From Chrysemys picta bellii (taxonomy: Eukaryota > Chordata > Testudines > Emydidae), in contig NC_088800.1 of the NCBI RefSeq assembly GCF_011386835.1, forward strand, positions 24,356,572 to 24,420,571: a stretch of 64,000 bases of DNA. Direction: 5' to 3'. The position numbers were made by a program, and so were the translations under genes. Shown here one piece after another: positions 37,668 through 48,850 of the stretch (positions are counted from its first letter, which is position 1; every line of letters begins with the position of its first letter). The notes under the pieces were generated by a model, which was not told where the DNA came from, searched no databases, and worked only from the letters and a program-made list of their open reading frames with translations.

Positions 37668-38340
37668 CCCATCTTCTCCATCCCCTCTCTACATTCCACA
37701 CATGCTTTTTCTCCTGAATATGCCCTTTGTCTCCTTTGGCCAGTTCAGAATTCCTGCTGCTCTGTATGTTGGATCAGTATCCTGGTTCACAGAGGCCATA
37801 CTCCTTCCATGGAGCAAGTCTAATAACTTCTAGAGGAAAACTAGATTTTTTTTTCAACCTCCTACTCCATTGATGCTCCCACTGCTCGTTCCTCTTCTTA
37901 TGAAGTTCTTCCCATTTGCTCCGCCTCTTCTTGAGGCTCCATCTGCTAAAAAAAAGAAAAACATACTTCATTGCTGCTTCTTTCATGTCTGGCCACATGG
38001 TTCCCACCTCCTAGGTCTGGCTAGGACTCTCGCTGCCTCCTTTCAAAAAATCTCCTAAAAGGCCACCGGCTCCATGAATCATTCCATCTTCAAGGTCTCT
38101 ACACTGTTCTATATTTGTTCTCTATTGTAGGGTATTAATTAATTTAGCCCTATAACACGAGCCCCGTGAGCCCAAGTCAGTTGACCCAGGCTCTGAGACT
38201 TGTTACCACAGGGTTTGTCTTGCTGTGTAGACACATCCTGAGACTGTAAGTTCTTCATAGCAGGGCTGTCTACTTGTTGGAATGTTCCTTTAGTACAGCA
38301 TGGCATATTCTGACAGTGCTACATAAATAAAAATAATCCT
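37371..38340 (+). mobile_element. Probable LINE 3' untranslated remnant
   Basis: A pyrimidine-rich block runs from about 37371 to 38100. It is followed by ACTGTAAGTTCTTCATAGCA, GGGCTGTCTACTTGTTGG and the tail GTGCTACATAAATAAAAATA. That order of a CT-rich region, a 'gactgtaagctcttcagggcaggg'-type segment and a taaataa tail is common at the 3' ends of old amniote LINEs. The link between the two parts is inference, and other insertions may sit between them. Confidence 0.4.
37631..37664. repeat. (CT)n microsatellite
   Basis: About sixteen CT units in a pyrimidine-rich stretch. Confidence 0.95.
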
Positions 38341-38518
38341 TATAATAACTTTGCTCACTGAAATCTTGCTAAGCTCTGTCCATAAGGACTCTTCACTTTT
38401 GCTCCTTTCTCACAAATCCCTCTTGATCAGGACATGCAGGAAAACGAGGAGAGACACAGGAATGGTTTAAACAGCAGGCTGTTATTAACAGAACACTGGG
38501 AAAGGGCACTCTCTCTAC

Positions 38519-38813
38519 CAGGGGCGGCTCTATGTATTTTGCTGCCCCAAGAACGGCAGTCAGGAGGCTTTTGGCGGTGTGCCTGCAGGAGGTCTGCTGG
38601 TAATGCGGATTTGGCGGCATGCCTGCCGGAGGTCCGCCGGTCCTGCGGATTTGGCGGCATGCCCGCCGCTGAAGCTGTGGGACCGGCGAACCTCCCGCAG
38701 GCATGCCGCCGAAGGCAGCCTGACTGCTGCCTTCACAGCGACTGGCAGGTCGCCCCCCGCAGCTTGCCGCCCCAGGCACATGCTTGCTGCGCTGGTGCCT
38801 GGAGCTGCCCCTC
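38519..38813. mobile_element. GC-rich hAT-type MITE, 295 bp
   Basis: The left end CAGGGGCGGCTCTA pairs with the right end GGAGCTGCCCCTC. The flanks CTCTCTAC (38511-38518) and CTCTCTGC (38814-38821) form an 8-bp duplication with one change. Inside, TGGCGGCATGCC occurs in tandem copies and the arms carry inverted GCCGCC-rich blocks. Overlapping long frames on both strands reflect base composition. It inserted next to the antisense CR1 at 38852. Confidence 0.85.
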
Positions 38814-38851
38814 CTCTCTGCCCTGGCTCCCTCATACCAAGCATCTAAGTG

Positions 38852-39590
38852 GGTCACAGAGTCATAGAGCTAAAGGGACCACTAGGTCTGTGGTCTCCCA
38901 GTTTGTCACAGGCCATCTACTCTACTCACCACCCACACACTAAACCCAACAACTGAAATTAGACAAAAGTATTACAACCCTGAGAAGACTAGACTATTAT
39001 GTGCTACAGGCAGAGAATAGGAGGAACAGAAGTGCACAAATGCTCAAGGCGCTTGCAATGTCAGGAAATGGATTAAGTCAGATACACCCAAATAATCCTG
39101 GCAAATGACCCACACGCGGCAGAGGGAGGTGAAAAAACACCCAGGTCGCTGCCAATCTGACCTGGGGGAAAGTTCCTTCCCATCCCCATATGCAGCAATC
39201 AGTTAGACCCTGAGCACTTGAGCAAGAACCAGCCAGCCAAGCTCCCACTGCCACCTCAGAGGGCTGTCTCTCCCTGTCCAGTGTCCCTTTTCCAGCCATG
39301 GCCATCTCTGGTGCTTCAGAGGAAGGAGACCAAACTCCCTCAAAATACTTGGGGCCGGGGGGTGAATTCCTTCCTTACCCATGTAGTTGGCTGGCTCCAG
39401 CCCTGAAATGTGCTTTCAGGAACGTAAGACATTAACCACAAGTGAGCCCCGGAGCTTTTGACCCTGATCCCCTCATACACTTACTTATACATTTGTCCAG
39501 CTCTTTCATAAAACAAATCGTTTGGCCCCAACAACTGTTCCAGAACCTCACCCCTCTGATGGTTGGAAACCTAATTTTCAGAACAGAGTT
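38852..39590 (-). mobile_element. CR1 LINE 3' region, antisense
   Basis: The right-to-left reading ends near 38852 in a CTCTATGACTCTGTG tail. Next come GGAGACCACAGACC and, further in, the conserved CR1 3' segment whose + strand form is AATCTGACCTGGGGGAAAGT and CAGTTAGACCCTGAGCA. It differs in subfamily from the copies at 9984 and 32599. The inner border near 39590 is approximate. Confidence 0.75.
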
Positions 39591-42500
39591 ACAGGGTTTC
39601 TACTATATAACCCATACATCTGTTACCCCTGCAAGGGGACAGAGCATGTCAAAAGAGGAACCTCAGTCTGCAAAGACTTCAAGTCTCCCCTTTTCCCATA
39701 GATTCAAGGTCCATCAGCAAAATGCCATGTCTCTTCTGGGAGCTGGCCCTTTGGGCCTTTTATCCACACTGGCCACTAGGGGTGCCAGCAATTAATTTGG
39801 TTTCACCCCTATTCCCATTATGACTTTAGGCACTGTTCTGAGCAAGGGATAATAGGTAAGCTGTGCAACTCCCAGAGTAGGCCCGGGAGAGTTTGTGCCT
39901 CACAGATACCCCATTGAAGCAAATTCTTTCCTTGCTTCCCTTTTTTCTCTAGAAGGTTAGTAGTTTGCTGCTGGTCTACACTGATAGCAAATAACACCAC
40001 TCCCTGTACTGGCTCATCTGCACTGGCTGGTGCATTGTTGCAGTCAAGATAAACATTCTATCCACTCCCTGCCCCACATGCTCACAGCTGAGGTTCTTAC
40101 TCTCCCTACACTCCTGCACTAATGCATAATCCAAGTCCCTGTCTAACCTAAAATGAGTAGCACCACATATTGTAAAATGAAAAGCAGTGCCTTGTTTTGT
40201 AAGCAGAAGAGACGTAAAGGTTAGAGGTCACAATTGTGAAGGGAACTTGCTGTAAGCAACTTAGCGTAACTGACCACGCTCCAGGCTTTAAAAAAAGAAA
40301 TCCTGCAAACAAACCAACAAAATACATGTATTTAACCTGCTAATTCCGGTCTGAGTCCTTGATACTCTGGAGCTCCACTGGCCACCACTGGAGGTTGTTG
40401 CCCGCCCACACATAGCTTTATAACAAATTTTGGCTACTCTTTGTCTTCTCTGATTTGTCAGCCCCACAGTATGCAGCATTGTCACAGCAAGTCTGAAAAG
40501 CAAAACCTGGGAGATATTTAAATCGTCCCTATCATAAACATTCTATTTTATCAGCCTCACCAGCACACACATTTTCAATGTGCCCTATTTATAGAAATAA
40601 AAGAGAGAGATGGCAACAGACAGGCAGACAGAATTATTTAGTTATTAATGACTGGCTAAGAAAATTAATGCTGAATGAATCTCACAGGCTAGGTAAATTG
40701 CTGAGAGTTTAAGAAGAAAAAAAGATTGCTTGGTTCATCTAATAACTGTAATAAGATAGTGATGAAGCAAATCAAATATTTCCATGCCAAGGTCTTTTTC
40801 TTACACCATAATTAGTTTCACAAGATTAATATTTTTATATCTCTCTGAAGTTTATTATTATCAAGGGAAACTTGTTGAAAATTGGATGGCTAGAGCAGCA
40901 GGAGAAAGTAAACATTTAAAAAGTTAAAATGAACAGTCCTAATATATCTAAGTACAAAAATCCATTTCAAATTATCTCCAAGTTCAAAATTAAACTGGAA
41001 AGAATCTCAAGTTTTCACTCCAGCCAAAACTTCATGGGCCAACTCCTCAGCTGGTGTAAATTGGTGTGGTTGTGGTCTAATATGTGGTCACCAAAACAGA
41101 TAGTGTAGTAGGCACAATGGTTTAAATTAAGGATCTCAGAAGGAAAAATATTACTGGAATTTATGCAAAAATGAATTGTAGAGACCTAGCAGGCAGTAAC
41201 GTGAATGTCCCAATCAGGGCAATAGACTTGAAGATCTGTGAGCGTCTAATTGCTCATCCTTAACACCACTAGCCCACAAGAGAAGAGATGCATGACAAGG
41301 CAGAGGCTTGGTAAGAGAAGCATAGTGATAGAGGCATTCAGACACTCCTGGAATGATTTACTTTGACTGGGAAGGGAATGTTTTAGCTCAGCCTCAGAGG
41401 TAACAATATTTTACAATGATGCAATGGTATTACTGCTAGGATTTTGTATAGTGGAATAAATTCTGTCTATTCCCCCAAGAATGAAAAGGGCCTTCTGGCT
41501 CTAGAACTGATGCAGTTCTACTACACAATGGTGCCGGCAGTATTTGTGGAGGCTGTGTGTGGTGCCTAATACCACACAAGGCTTATTTCCATGGTTAATT
41601 GTTAAAGACCCATTTTAGGTGATCACAATGGCAATAAAGAATGTACTCAGGCACTGGGATAGCATATAGCCACCTTATTTTTTGTATAAAATAATTTTTT
41701 TTTTGTTTTACCTGCTTTTGCATGTGCTGTTTTGGAGCTGATGGGTAGAAATAAGCCACATCAGCAATCAGCAAGGTCTGAAGTGCAAATCTTTATTGGC
41801 TCACTATTGCCAGGTGCTGAGCACCCTTAATGCCCATTTTAGCCATTGGAATGCACTCACAGAAGTGCTCAGTGCCTGCAGAATGGATCCCTACCGTATA
41901 AATCAAAACAAACATAACACCTGACACTCCCCCCACCTGGATTTCATTCCAGTCTTCAGAACCCAGCAGCCATTCTTATAGCTTCTATTCTGAATGGCTG
42001 GGCAAAGAGAGAGGAAGATAGGAGATAGAGTTAATCCTTTCCTAGCTGAAGCACTTTCACTCTACCCTTATCTTTTCTGAATGCTGAGTGAATATTGTTA
42101 GCTTCTTTGATAAAGACTTATTTTCTTTTTCTGTAGTAAAGTTTTCTGCAGCTTCTTTCAGGGCAGGGAAATATTACACACACACACTCTTGTTAAAAAT
42201 GGTCAGTGACTTAAAAAAACATGATTCAGGCTGGCAATTTGAATTCTAAGCCCACTGCAAAATAATCTCCAAATTGCTGCAGACTTGTCCTGCTACCACA
42301 TTAGGGCAGGATGCCTATCCTGGTATCACATGAATTTGCTTGGCAAAGCGGAAAAATAGTGACAGCCTGTGGGTTAAAAAAAACTAGCCATAAAATCCTA
42401 AATAACAGGTTTTATATTAGGAATAGCAGTTCAGCTAGGCACTGCCAATAGAAACAATAATGATGATGGAAAGTGTGTTTCCATTATGTACTGTAACATT

Positions 42501-42665
42501 AAAAGTTCTGTGCAGTAAACAATAACTGAAACTTACTCATCACTTTGTTACAATTTTGGTTAAACTCACATAGAATAACATTATCAACCTCTCTTTTTTC
42601 CATTAAATTCTATAGTTAGTATTGCAGGTGTATTTGTTAACTTTTTTTGTGTTCACTTTAAACAG

Positions 42666-42737
42666 ACACTTGCTGCCCGAAAGTCTGGTATATCCCTGGC
42701 CATGGTTATCCGGACTTCCATAAACAATGAAGAAATG
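42666..42737 (+). CDS. UNC13C: UNC13C exon (linker, TLAARKSG)
   Basis: This 72-nt exon encodes exactly 24 residues, TLAARKSGISLAMVIR followed by TSINNEEM, and is in phase 0 at both ends. The acceptor is AACAG and the donor GTAAGT. The TLAARKSG and AMVIRTS residues point to UNC13C: UNC13A and UNC13B have SLVQSRKAG at this place. It joins the microexon upstream (Ala-Met) and the C1-domain exon downstream (KMHVFKK). The segment is a linker with no known catalytic role. The paralogue call relies on remembered sequences. Confidence 0.93.
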
Positions 42738-42885
42738 GTAAGTGCTTTTCAGTGGAAGTTGTGTTCATTTAAATAATGAAGAAACTTTTCTAGAGCTATT
42801 TGAACATCTATTATTAATGTTATGCAAAAGATGATGATGTTGACAATTTTGTTTTGTCTTGACTGGGCATTTTTATAGTATTGCT

Positions 42886-43012
42886 GTTTATTTATTTATA
42901 TATTTTCTGGTAGCACCAAGATGCTCTTCCCTATACAAGTGCCCTGTGTTGCTAGGTTCTTTACAAACATATAGAAAGACATGGTCCCAACAGCAAATGT
43001 GACAGTCTAAGA
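42886..43012. repeat. Dispersed L3/CR1-like 3'-end fragment
   Basis: TTTATTTATTTATATATTTT is followed by GGTAGCACCAAGATGCTC, TTCTTTACAAACATATAGAA and CAAATGTGACAGTCTAAG. It has the same order of blocks as at 17550. The left A/T tail suggests antisense orientation. Confidence 0.5.
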
Positions 43013-45440
43013 AAAAAACAGCCAGAAAATCTCAAAAGTAAGGGACATGTAAATGTACTGTTTGTCTCACACAAACCCAGGGCTTTTTGCCTTCATTAGT
43101 GCAAAATAAATAAGAAATGCTAAATCAAGCTCTTAGGATTGTATATTTATGTTAAAATAATAAATGACCTGTTATTTTAATCTTCCTAATATGTAGTTTG
43201 GTCTAATAATATATTTGGTTCCAAATATATTGGTCTAAGCATCTGGAATGGAAAACCTGGAGTTCTTGAAAAAATTGGTTCAAACCTCCTCAGAAGTCAT
43301 TCAGCCCGTTGTCATTCCAGGATGGAATAATCTGATTTCTGTGCCATTTACAATGTGGGGACTTTCAGATGAGACAATTAAAAAAAACAAAAACAAAACA
43401 AAACAAAAAAAACAAGATCCTGTCTGACATGACAGGACAATATTGATCTTTTATTCTTTTTCATAAGAGCAGAGATTGATTCTACTCTTCTAAAACCTCC
43501 CCCCTCTACTATGCAACCTGGCTAGTTAAGCAGCCTGGCTAATTCTTACAGGATAAAAGGTGTTACATAAATGTGTAAGAGGTTATTATCCCTAAGAGTG
43601 TTTGTTGGTCTGTGTTTCTGAATCATTCCAGTCTGGCATTTAACCCGTATGTGTATTTTTGTAGATTTAGAGCAGATTTAGAGCAGTGGAGGGGGAAAGC
43701 CTGGGTTGATTTAATTTGGTCTGTCGTGACTCTCACTTGAAATGGGCCATGAGAGACATTTTTATTTTATAAAACATTTATTTTATGTGCATTCTGTTTA
43801 TGGGAAACTGTCATTTTAAAGATGTTTAACAGTGCTGCACACAGGAAAAGTGCCTACTGCCTTTCCACTCCTGTTACTTTGTTGTGTCATAGTTTACCTA
43901 TTAGATTAGATTGCAGGGACCATGTGTAATTTTTCACTACTGATAAGCACCTAGCAGCCTTTTGGCTATATAAAATACACCAGTAATAATGAGTGCAGTG
44001 GTATATGGTTCACTAGAATGATTATTTCCCACATAAACTTACAGTGACAAGCTTTCAAAGACAATCACATTCTGATAATCTGGCCATAACCATTTCCCAC
44101 CAGTATTTTGCAAAAGAGGGTTGTTTTAATCAAGAACACAATAGATGTCATTCTCTCCATGGAGATTTGAAGTGTGATGCAAGTAATTTTACCTGGCTAA
44201 ACCTAGCATGATTAAACAGAAGCACTAATTTGAAGGATAAAAGCCACTCATGCGTCTCCCCCCAGTTACCAGGCCAAACACATTCGTCTATGATTTATTC
44301 TCCTTTGAGAAAATGAAACACATTGCAATTTCTTCTAATGCAGTTAGGCTCCACAGTGGACATGCTGCAGGTAGAAAAGTGGAGAGGCTGCTAGTGGGCT
44401 ACATCTTCATGTTGAAGACCTTCAAAGGAGGCCCCGTAATTTGACTGGAGATGGTGTGGTACCATTGGTATTCATAAAGGAATAAGCTGGTAGTACTCAA
44501 AAATAGAATGATGAAGTGGAAAACAACTAGTGTTTAAAATTATCCTTTTCAATAAAACAGCAGTTACCTTGTGCTGCAGTCTCAAAATAGCAACAAAGGT
44601 TGATAGGGCAAAAGCAAAGTATGGAATCGTAAAAAAACAACAGGCACAGAAAAATATAATTTATATAGACCAAAATACATCACACAGCTAGTACAAAATA
44701 CACATCTTTTTCTGTTATTTATTTCATATGACTATGAAAATAGCTGGCCACGTTTACAAAATTTAAAAGCAATCTATATGTATTACTAACAGATCCCACG
44801 AAAAGACAATTTCTAATCATTACCAACTCCTGTGACAATCAATATCCATTCAGCCACTGACTCAAATCAGCAACAACAACAAAAAAAGGGGGAGGGGGGA
44901 GAGGCAGGCAGATTCAACAAATTCATTTGCACAGCTTTTTGTTTTGTTTTGTTTTTTTGAAGCAACCAGACTCCTCTCCCTCTAGAGAACTGTAAGAGGG
45001 AGCAAGTTCTAGAGCTGACATATTTATTGTTGACAAATGCACGATGATAATGCAAACTGGAAGGACTAATTTTAACCATACTGTTCGATTCTGAATTAAC
45101 TGTAACCACTCAGGGGAAGAAAGTGAGGGTCCTTTCAGACAGCTCAATGAAAACGTCTGCTCCATATGTGTCGGCAGTCGGAAAAGTTAATACTGTGTTA
45201 GGATGCATAAAGAATAGGATGGAAAATAATACTGCATAAGGCTGTTATATGGCTTGAGCTTGATAACTGTTTTCAGTTCAAGTCAGCCCATATCAAACAA
45301 CATGTACCAGAAATAGAAGTCTGAAAACAGACAACAAACATGATTACAAGCATAGGACGATATCTACATTCATGAGAGAATGAAAAGATTAAGTCTGATA
45401 GTTTTAGAAAGGAGAGGAATAAAGGAGCCTGTTATATGAC

Positions 45441-45630
45441 AAAAGCAACAGAGGGTCCCGTGGCACCTTTAAGACTAACAGAAGTATTGGGAGCATAAGC
45501 TTTCGTGGGTAAGAACCTCACTTCTTCAGATGCACTTGCATCTGAAGAAGTGAGGTTCTTACCCACGAAAGCTTATGCTCCCAATACTTCTGTTAGTCTT
45601 AAAGGTGCCACGGGACCCTCTGTTGCTTTT
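45441..45630. repeat. Perfect palindrome, 94-bp arms, 2-bp spacer
   Basis: Bases 45441-45534 are the exact reverse complement of 45537-45630, with only CT between them at 45535-45536. I compared all 94 positions and found no mismatch. Transcripts from either strand would fold into one uninterrupted hairpin. Confidence 0.97.
45542..45580 (+). other. Hammerhead-like ribozyme core (degenerate)
   Basis: CTGAAGA (45542-45548) fits the CUGANGA core. It is followed by a stem of GTG-GG pairing with CC-CAC around TTCTTA, then GAAA (45567-45570). A three-base stem, AGC with GCT, closes on TTAT and is followed by C in the cleavage position. An extra A precedes stem II, another A bulges within it, and no good stem I is visible, so activity is doubtful. 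The mirror arm carries the same core on the minus strand. Penelope-like elements are known to carry small hammerheads in their terminal repeats. Confidence 0.35.
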
Positions 45631-46276
45631 TACAGATTCAGACTAACACGGCTACCTCTCTGATACTTGTTATATGACAGTTATATAAAGAATGGTATTG
45701 TATAGAGAAGGCAAACTGGGCACATATGGGGGACATACAATAAAACTGAAAGGCAACAAATTTAGAACTTGACAAAAGGATATACTTTTCTACCCAATGA
45801 ATAAGTAACCAGTGGAACTCACTGCCACAAGGTATCATTGAGACCAAGTGCTTAGCAGGATTGAAACAAGGAACAGACATTTACATGAATAGTGGGAACA
45901 TCCAATTACAGACAGGCTGAAAGTTAATGGATGTATAAACCCACAATCTTTAGTGAACGAGACATCCGTTAGCTGACAGGAGTTAGGAAAAAGCTTTCCT
46001 TATGGGCAGGTTATCCCCTTATAGGGTGTTTTACAGATACTTCTGAGGTGTCTGGTACTGACCACTGTTCGAAGCAGGATACTGGGGTGGCTGGACAACT
46101 GGTTTGATCCAGAAAATTCCAATGTCCAACTTTCCACTGATGATTTCCACCCAGAATAAATTGCCACCTACCTCCCATAAATTAAACTCTGGGGATAGAC
46201 TGTATAAGGATTGCTGCCCCATGCACGTGCTACAGTGGGACAAAATTATGATACGTAGTCAATACATATAATCTAA

Positions 46277-46390
46277 GGCCCTGATTCAGCAGAGCACTTA
46301 AGCATGTGCTTAATGTTGTTAACATCACTGAGACTTAATTGTGTGCTTAAAGTTAAAGCATAAATTTAACTGCTTTGCTGAATCAGAGCC
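46277..46390. repeat. Hairpin MITE (GGCCCTGATTCAGC type)
   Basis: GGCCCTGATTCAGCAGAGCA on the left matches the complement of the right end, TGCTTTGCTGAATCAGAGCC. CTTAAGCATGTGCTTAA mirrors GTGTGCTTAAAGTTAAAGCA. The inverted repeat covers nearly the whole 114 bp. It is a second hairpin family distinct from 19808-19916. Confidence 0.65.
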
Positions 46391-46814
46391 ATAGCACTGT
46401 AGGTTTGTGTTATGTCACTGGTGCTCAAAATACTGCTAATTGGAAGCATAATTATTTGTGTTTTGTCCTTTTTCTTAAAAGGAATGGAAAGTTCAAAAAG
46501 CATGTGACATAATGCTTGAGTGAAATTATCTCAAATTGTCTAAGGAGAATAAGTGGATAATTTTTCAGTATTGGAGGATTTTGCTGTGCATTAACAGTGC
46601 CTAGATATTACTCTAATCAGAGCGCTATAAATATACACAATAGATCAGGACAGAATACTATTACGAATGAAAGCATTCTGAGGATCAGATAATAAGATAT
46701 ATAAAATTATCCTTTTGCTACATGTTAAATAGCACAGAATCCATTTAATTCTTGTATTGTTTAGCAAGAGATAGTTCTTACCAAACATATATACACAAAT
46801 AGCATTTGTAATAT

Positions 46815-47413
46815 AGGGCTGTCAAGCGATTAAAAATTAATTGTGATTAATCATGGTATTAATTGCGCTGTTAAACAATAATAGAATACCATTCATTTAA
46901 ATATTTTAGATGCTTTCTGCATTTTCAAATAAACACGAGGTGAACAGCATTATCTTCCGTAAATGTAAACTTGTTTGTCTGAGCGACTGGCTGAACAAGA
47001 AGTAGGACTGAGTGGACTTGTAGGCTGTAAAGTTTTACATTGTTTTATTTTTGAGTGCAGTTATTTTTTGTACATAATTCTACATTTGTAAGTTGCACTT
47101 TCATGATAAAGAGATTGCACTACAGTACTTGTATGAGGTGAATTGAAAAATACTATTTCTTTTGTTTATCACTTTCACAGTGCAAATATTTGGAATAAAA
47201 ATAATATAAAGTGAGCATTGCACACATTGTATTCTGTGTTGTAACTGAAATAAATATATTTGAAAATGTAGAAGAACATCCAAAAATATTTAATACATTT
47301 CAATTGGTATTCTATTGTTTAGCAGTGTGATTAAAACAGCAGTTGATCACAATTAATTTTTTAAATCGCGATTTTTTTTAACTGCGTTAGTTCACTGATT
47401 AATCGACAACCTT
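46815..47413. mobile_element. AT-rich DNA transposon relic, 599 bp
   Basis: The left end AGGGCTGTCAAGCGATTAA pairs with the complement of the right end TTAATCGACAACCTT. Inner AT-rich inverted repeats (AATTAATTGTGATTAATC and GATCACAATTAATTTTTTAA) extend the arms. The flanks TGTAATAT and AGTAATAT suggest an 8-bp target duplication with one change, as for hAT elements. The interior has no intact frame. Sequences of this kind occur widely in amniotes. Confidence 0.65.
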
Positions 47414-47966
47414 AGTAATATTATACTGTCCTTTAATAAATATGAGTAAATTAAGCTTTTATTTCAAAGACACAACTTGTAAACCAGATATTCAGACAAA
47501 ACATATTTTTATCTTCAAGTTTCCCATAATAGCCTTATGCTAAATAACAAAAAAATGAAACATGGATTATTTGGCTCCTATGCTATTTACCACAAAGCAA
47601 AAGGATTATGTACAATGTGTTCTTTCAAGAACGACTACAATTTATTTTGATTTCTTTACACAATGTAATGGTCCAAATCTTACAAATGAAATATAGCCTG
47701 TGAAAATCAACGGAATTGAATAGGGTGAAAGACACGGCAGGATTTGCACTGACATGATTAATCAGATCATATATATTATAGCAATAAGTCTGCAAAGGAA
47801 TCTTCAAAGACACAGTCTTTTCTGTGAACTGCGATTAATCAACATACGGTATAAATTCAGTTTGAGATGTTTTGAGGTTTTCTTTTTAACCTCTGTACCT
47901 GGTAAGCTGTGAAGGGGGCATTCTGTGAATTGGAAAAGGGGAAGGAATGGAACAGGTTGTGCTTAA

Positions 47967-48264
47967 GGGCTGGTCCACACTAAGCCCCCAGTTCGAACTA
48001 AGATACGCAACTTCAGCTACGTGAATAACGTAGCTGAAGTCGAAGTATCTTAGTTGGAACTTAAAGGTTGGAACTACCATGGGTCCACATGCGGCAGGCA
48101 GGCTCCCCCGTCGACTCCGCCTACTCCTCTCGCGGAGCAGGATTACCGGCGTCGATGGCGAGCACTTCCGGGATCGATTTATCGCGTCTAGCCAAGACAC
48201 GATAAATCGATCCCAGAAGATCGATTGCTTGCCGCCGAACCAGCGGGTAAGTATAGACGTATCC
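47967..48264. mobile_element. TTAA-flanked palindromic MITE, 298 bp
   Basis: The element starts GGGCTGGTCCACACTAAG after TTAA (47963-47966) and ends AGTATAGACGTATCC before TTAG (48265-48268). Subterminal palindromes include AAGATACGCAACTTCAGCTA mirrored by TAGCTGAAGTCGAAGTATCT, and GGGATCGATTTATCGCGTC mirrored by GACACGATAAATCGATCCC. CpG-rich composition and a TTAA site suggest a piggyBac-like or Harbinger-like mover. The right TTAA has decayed by one base. Confidence 0.7.
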
Positions 48265-48710
48265 TTAGAGATCATGGCTAGCAGAGGAGCTCCTAGTTGT
48301 TATCTATCTGCCGGTGCAAGTTAGAGAAGCTTTAAAAGAATTACCAGCTGGGAGAAGACCTGACCCAGGCAGCTCCTGGTATGGGAGGTATAGAATAATT
48401 ATGTAGAGCCACTTCCCTGACTGTGTTGCACTGCACTGTCCCACCAGGGCATTATCCCATTGTTTTCAGTCACAGCTATGCACTCAAATTGTTTTCAGTC
48501 TTCAGTTACTATAGTTCAGTCTCCATAGTCTTCTATCTAAAACTCTCAAAGTTACTTGGCTCATATGAGTGTGAACTAGAGCAGAATTTCTGCCCAATTT
48601 TGCACAGCTAGGTTGGGCATAGTACCAATTACCATGAGGATGTAACAAGCAACTTTTGGTTACTTAAATTTAAGCTTACTTAAGTTTCCATAGTCTCAGC
48701 TAATCAGCAC

Positions 48711-48850
48711 CATTTATTATTACTGATATTTCTATCATCGTAACAATTCAAGATCCACTTATAGGGACTAGAGCCTCATCCTATTTGGCGATGTACAAAC
48801 AACTATCACAAAAACAGTCCTGGATCCAGAAAACTTTCAGACAAGACTTT
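48711..48850. repeat. Dispersed L3/CR1-like 3'-end fragment
   Basis: CATTTATTATTACTGATATT, GACTAGAGCCTCATCC, GGCGATGTACAAACAACT and AAAAACAGTCCTGG follow the same block order as at 17550. The copy is worn. Confidence 0.45.

Larger units (their letters stand above)
26619..42665 (+). other. UNC13C: UNC13C intron (16 kb)
   Basis: The intron runs from a GTAAGT donor to an acceptor reading TTCACTTTAAACAG. It is densely populated by transposons, listed separately. Stretches with nothing recognised include 27510-28510, 28840-29390, 30700-31170, 31260-32590, 33700-33970, 34830-37370 (apart from a CT repeat) and 39600-42665. Within the last, 39600-40180 and 38390-38518 may belong to one old LTR-type repeat broken by later insertions. 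I could not define its borders. Confidence 0.75.
45441..45667. mobile_element. Penelope-like terminal unit as inverted dimer
   Basis: The insertion is flanked by GTTATATGAC at 45431-45440 and 45669-45678, extendable to about 12 bases (TGTTATATGACA). Its body is a head-to-head pair of the same unit, followed by CAGATTCAGACTAACACGGC and TACCTCTCTGATACTT on the right. The unit (ACCCACGAAAGCTTATGCTC, then TGTTAGTCTTAAAGGTGCC) is a very common vertebrate repeat. I link it to Penelope-like element ends by the hammerhead-like core; that family assignment is inference. No reverse transcriptase is present. Confidence 0.7.
45030..46135 (+). mobile_element. L3/CR1-clade LINE remnant, interrupted
   Basis: The left part (about 45030-45440) resembles the worn C-terminal coding region of an L3-type CR1. 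It includes AACTGTAACCACTCAGGGGA and GGATGCATAAAGAATAGGAT. The right part (45668-46135) has GTGGAACTCACTGCCACAAG, AGACCAAGTGCTTAGCAGGA, ACAGACATTTACATGAATAG and finally TGGTACTGACCACTGTTCG. This is the typical order of that LINE's 3' end. The Penelope-like insertion at 45441-45667 splits the copy cleanly, so the LINE is the older of the two. Confidence 0.7.

Noticed and set aside
37371..37823. A 150-codon serine/proline/leucine-rich frame
   Set aside because: It follows a pyrimidine-rich repeat with a (CT)n tract and looks like LINE untranslated sequence, not a gene.
38393..38943. Frames of 154-169 codons on both strands
   Set aside because: They span the GC-rich hAT MITE at 38519-38813 and run into unrelated flanks, so composition explains them.
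48079..48324. 81-codon frame rich in Arg and Ser
   Set aside because: It falls within the TTAA-flanked MITE and its palindromes.
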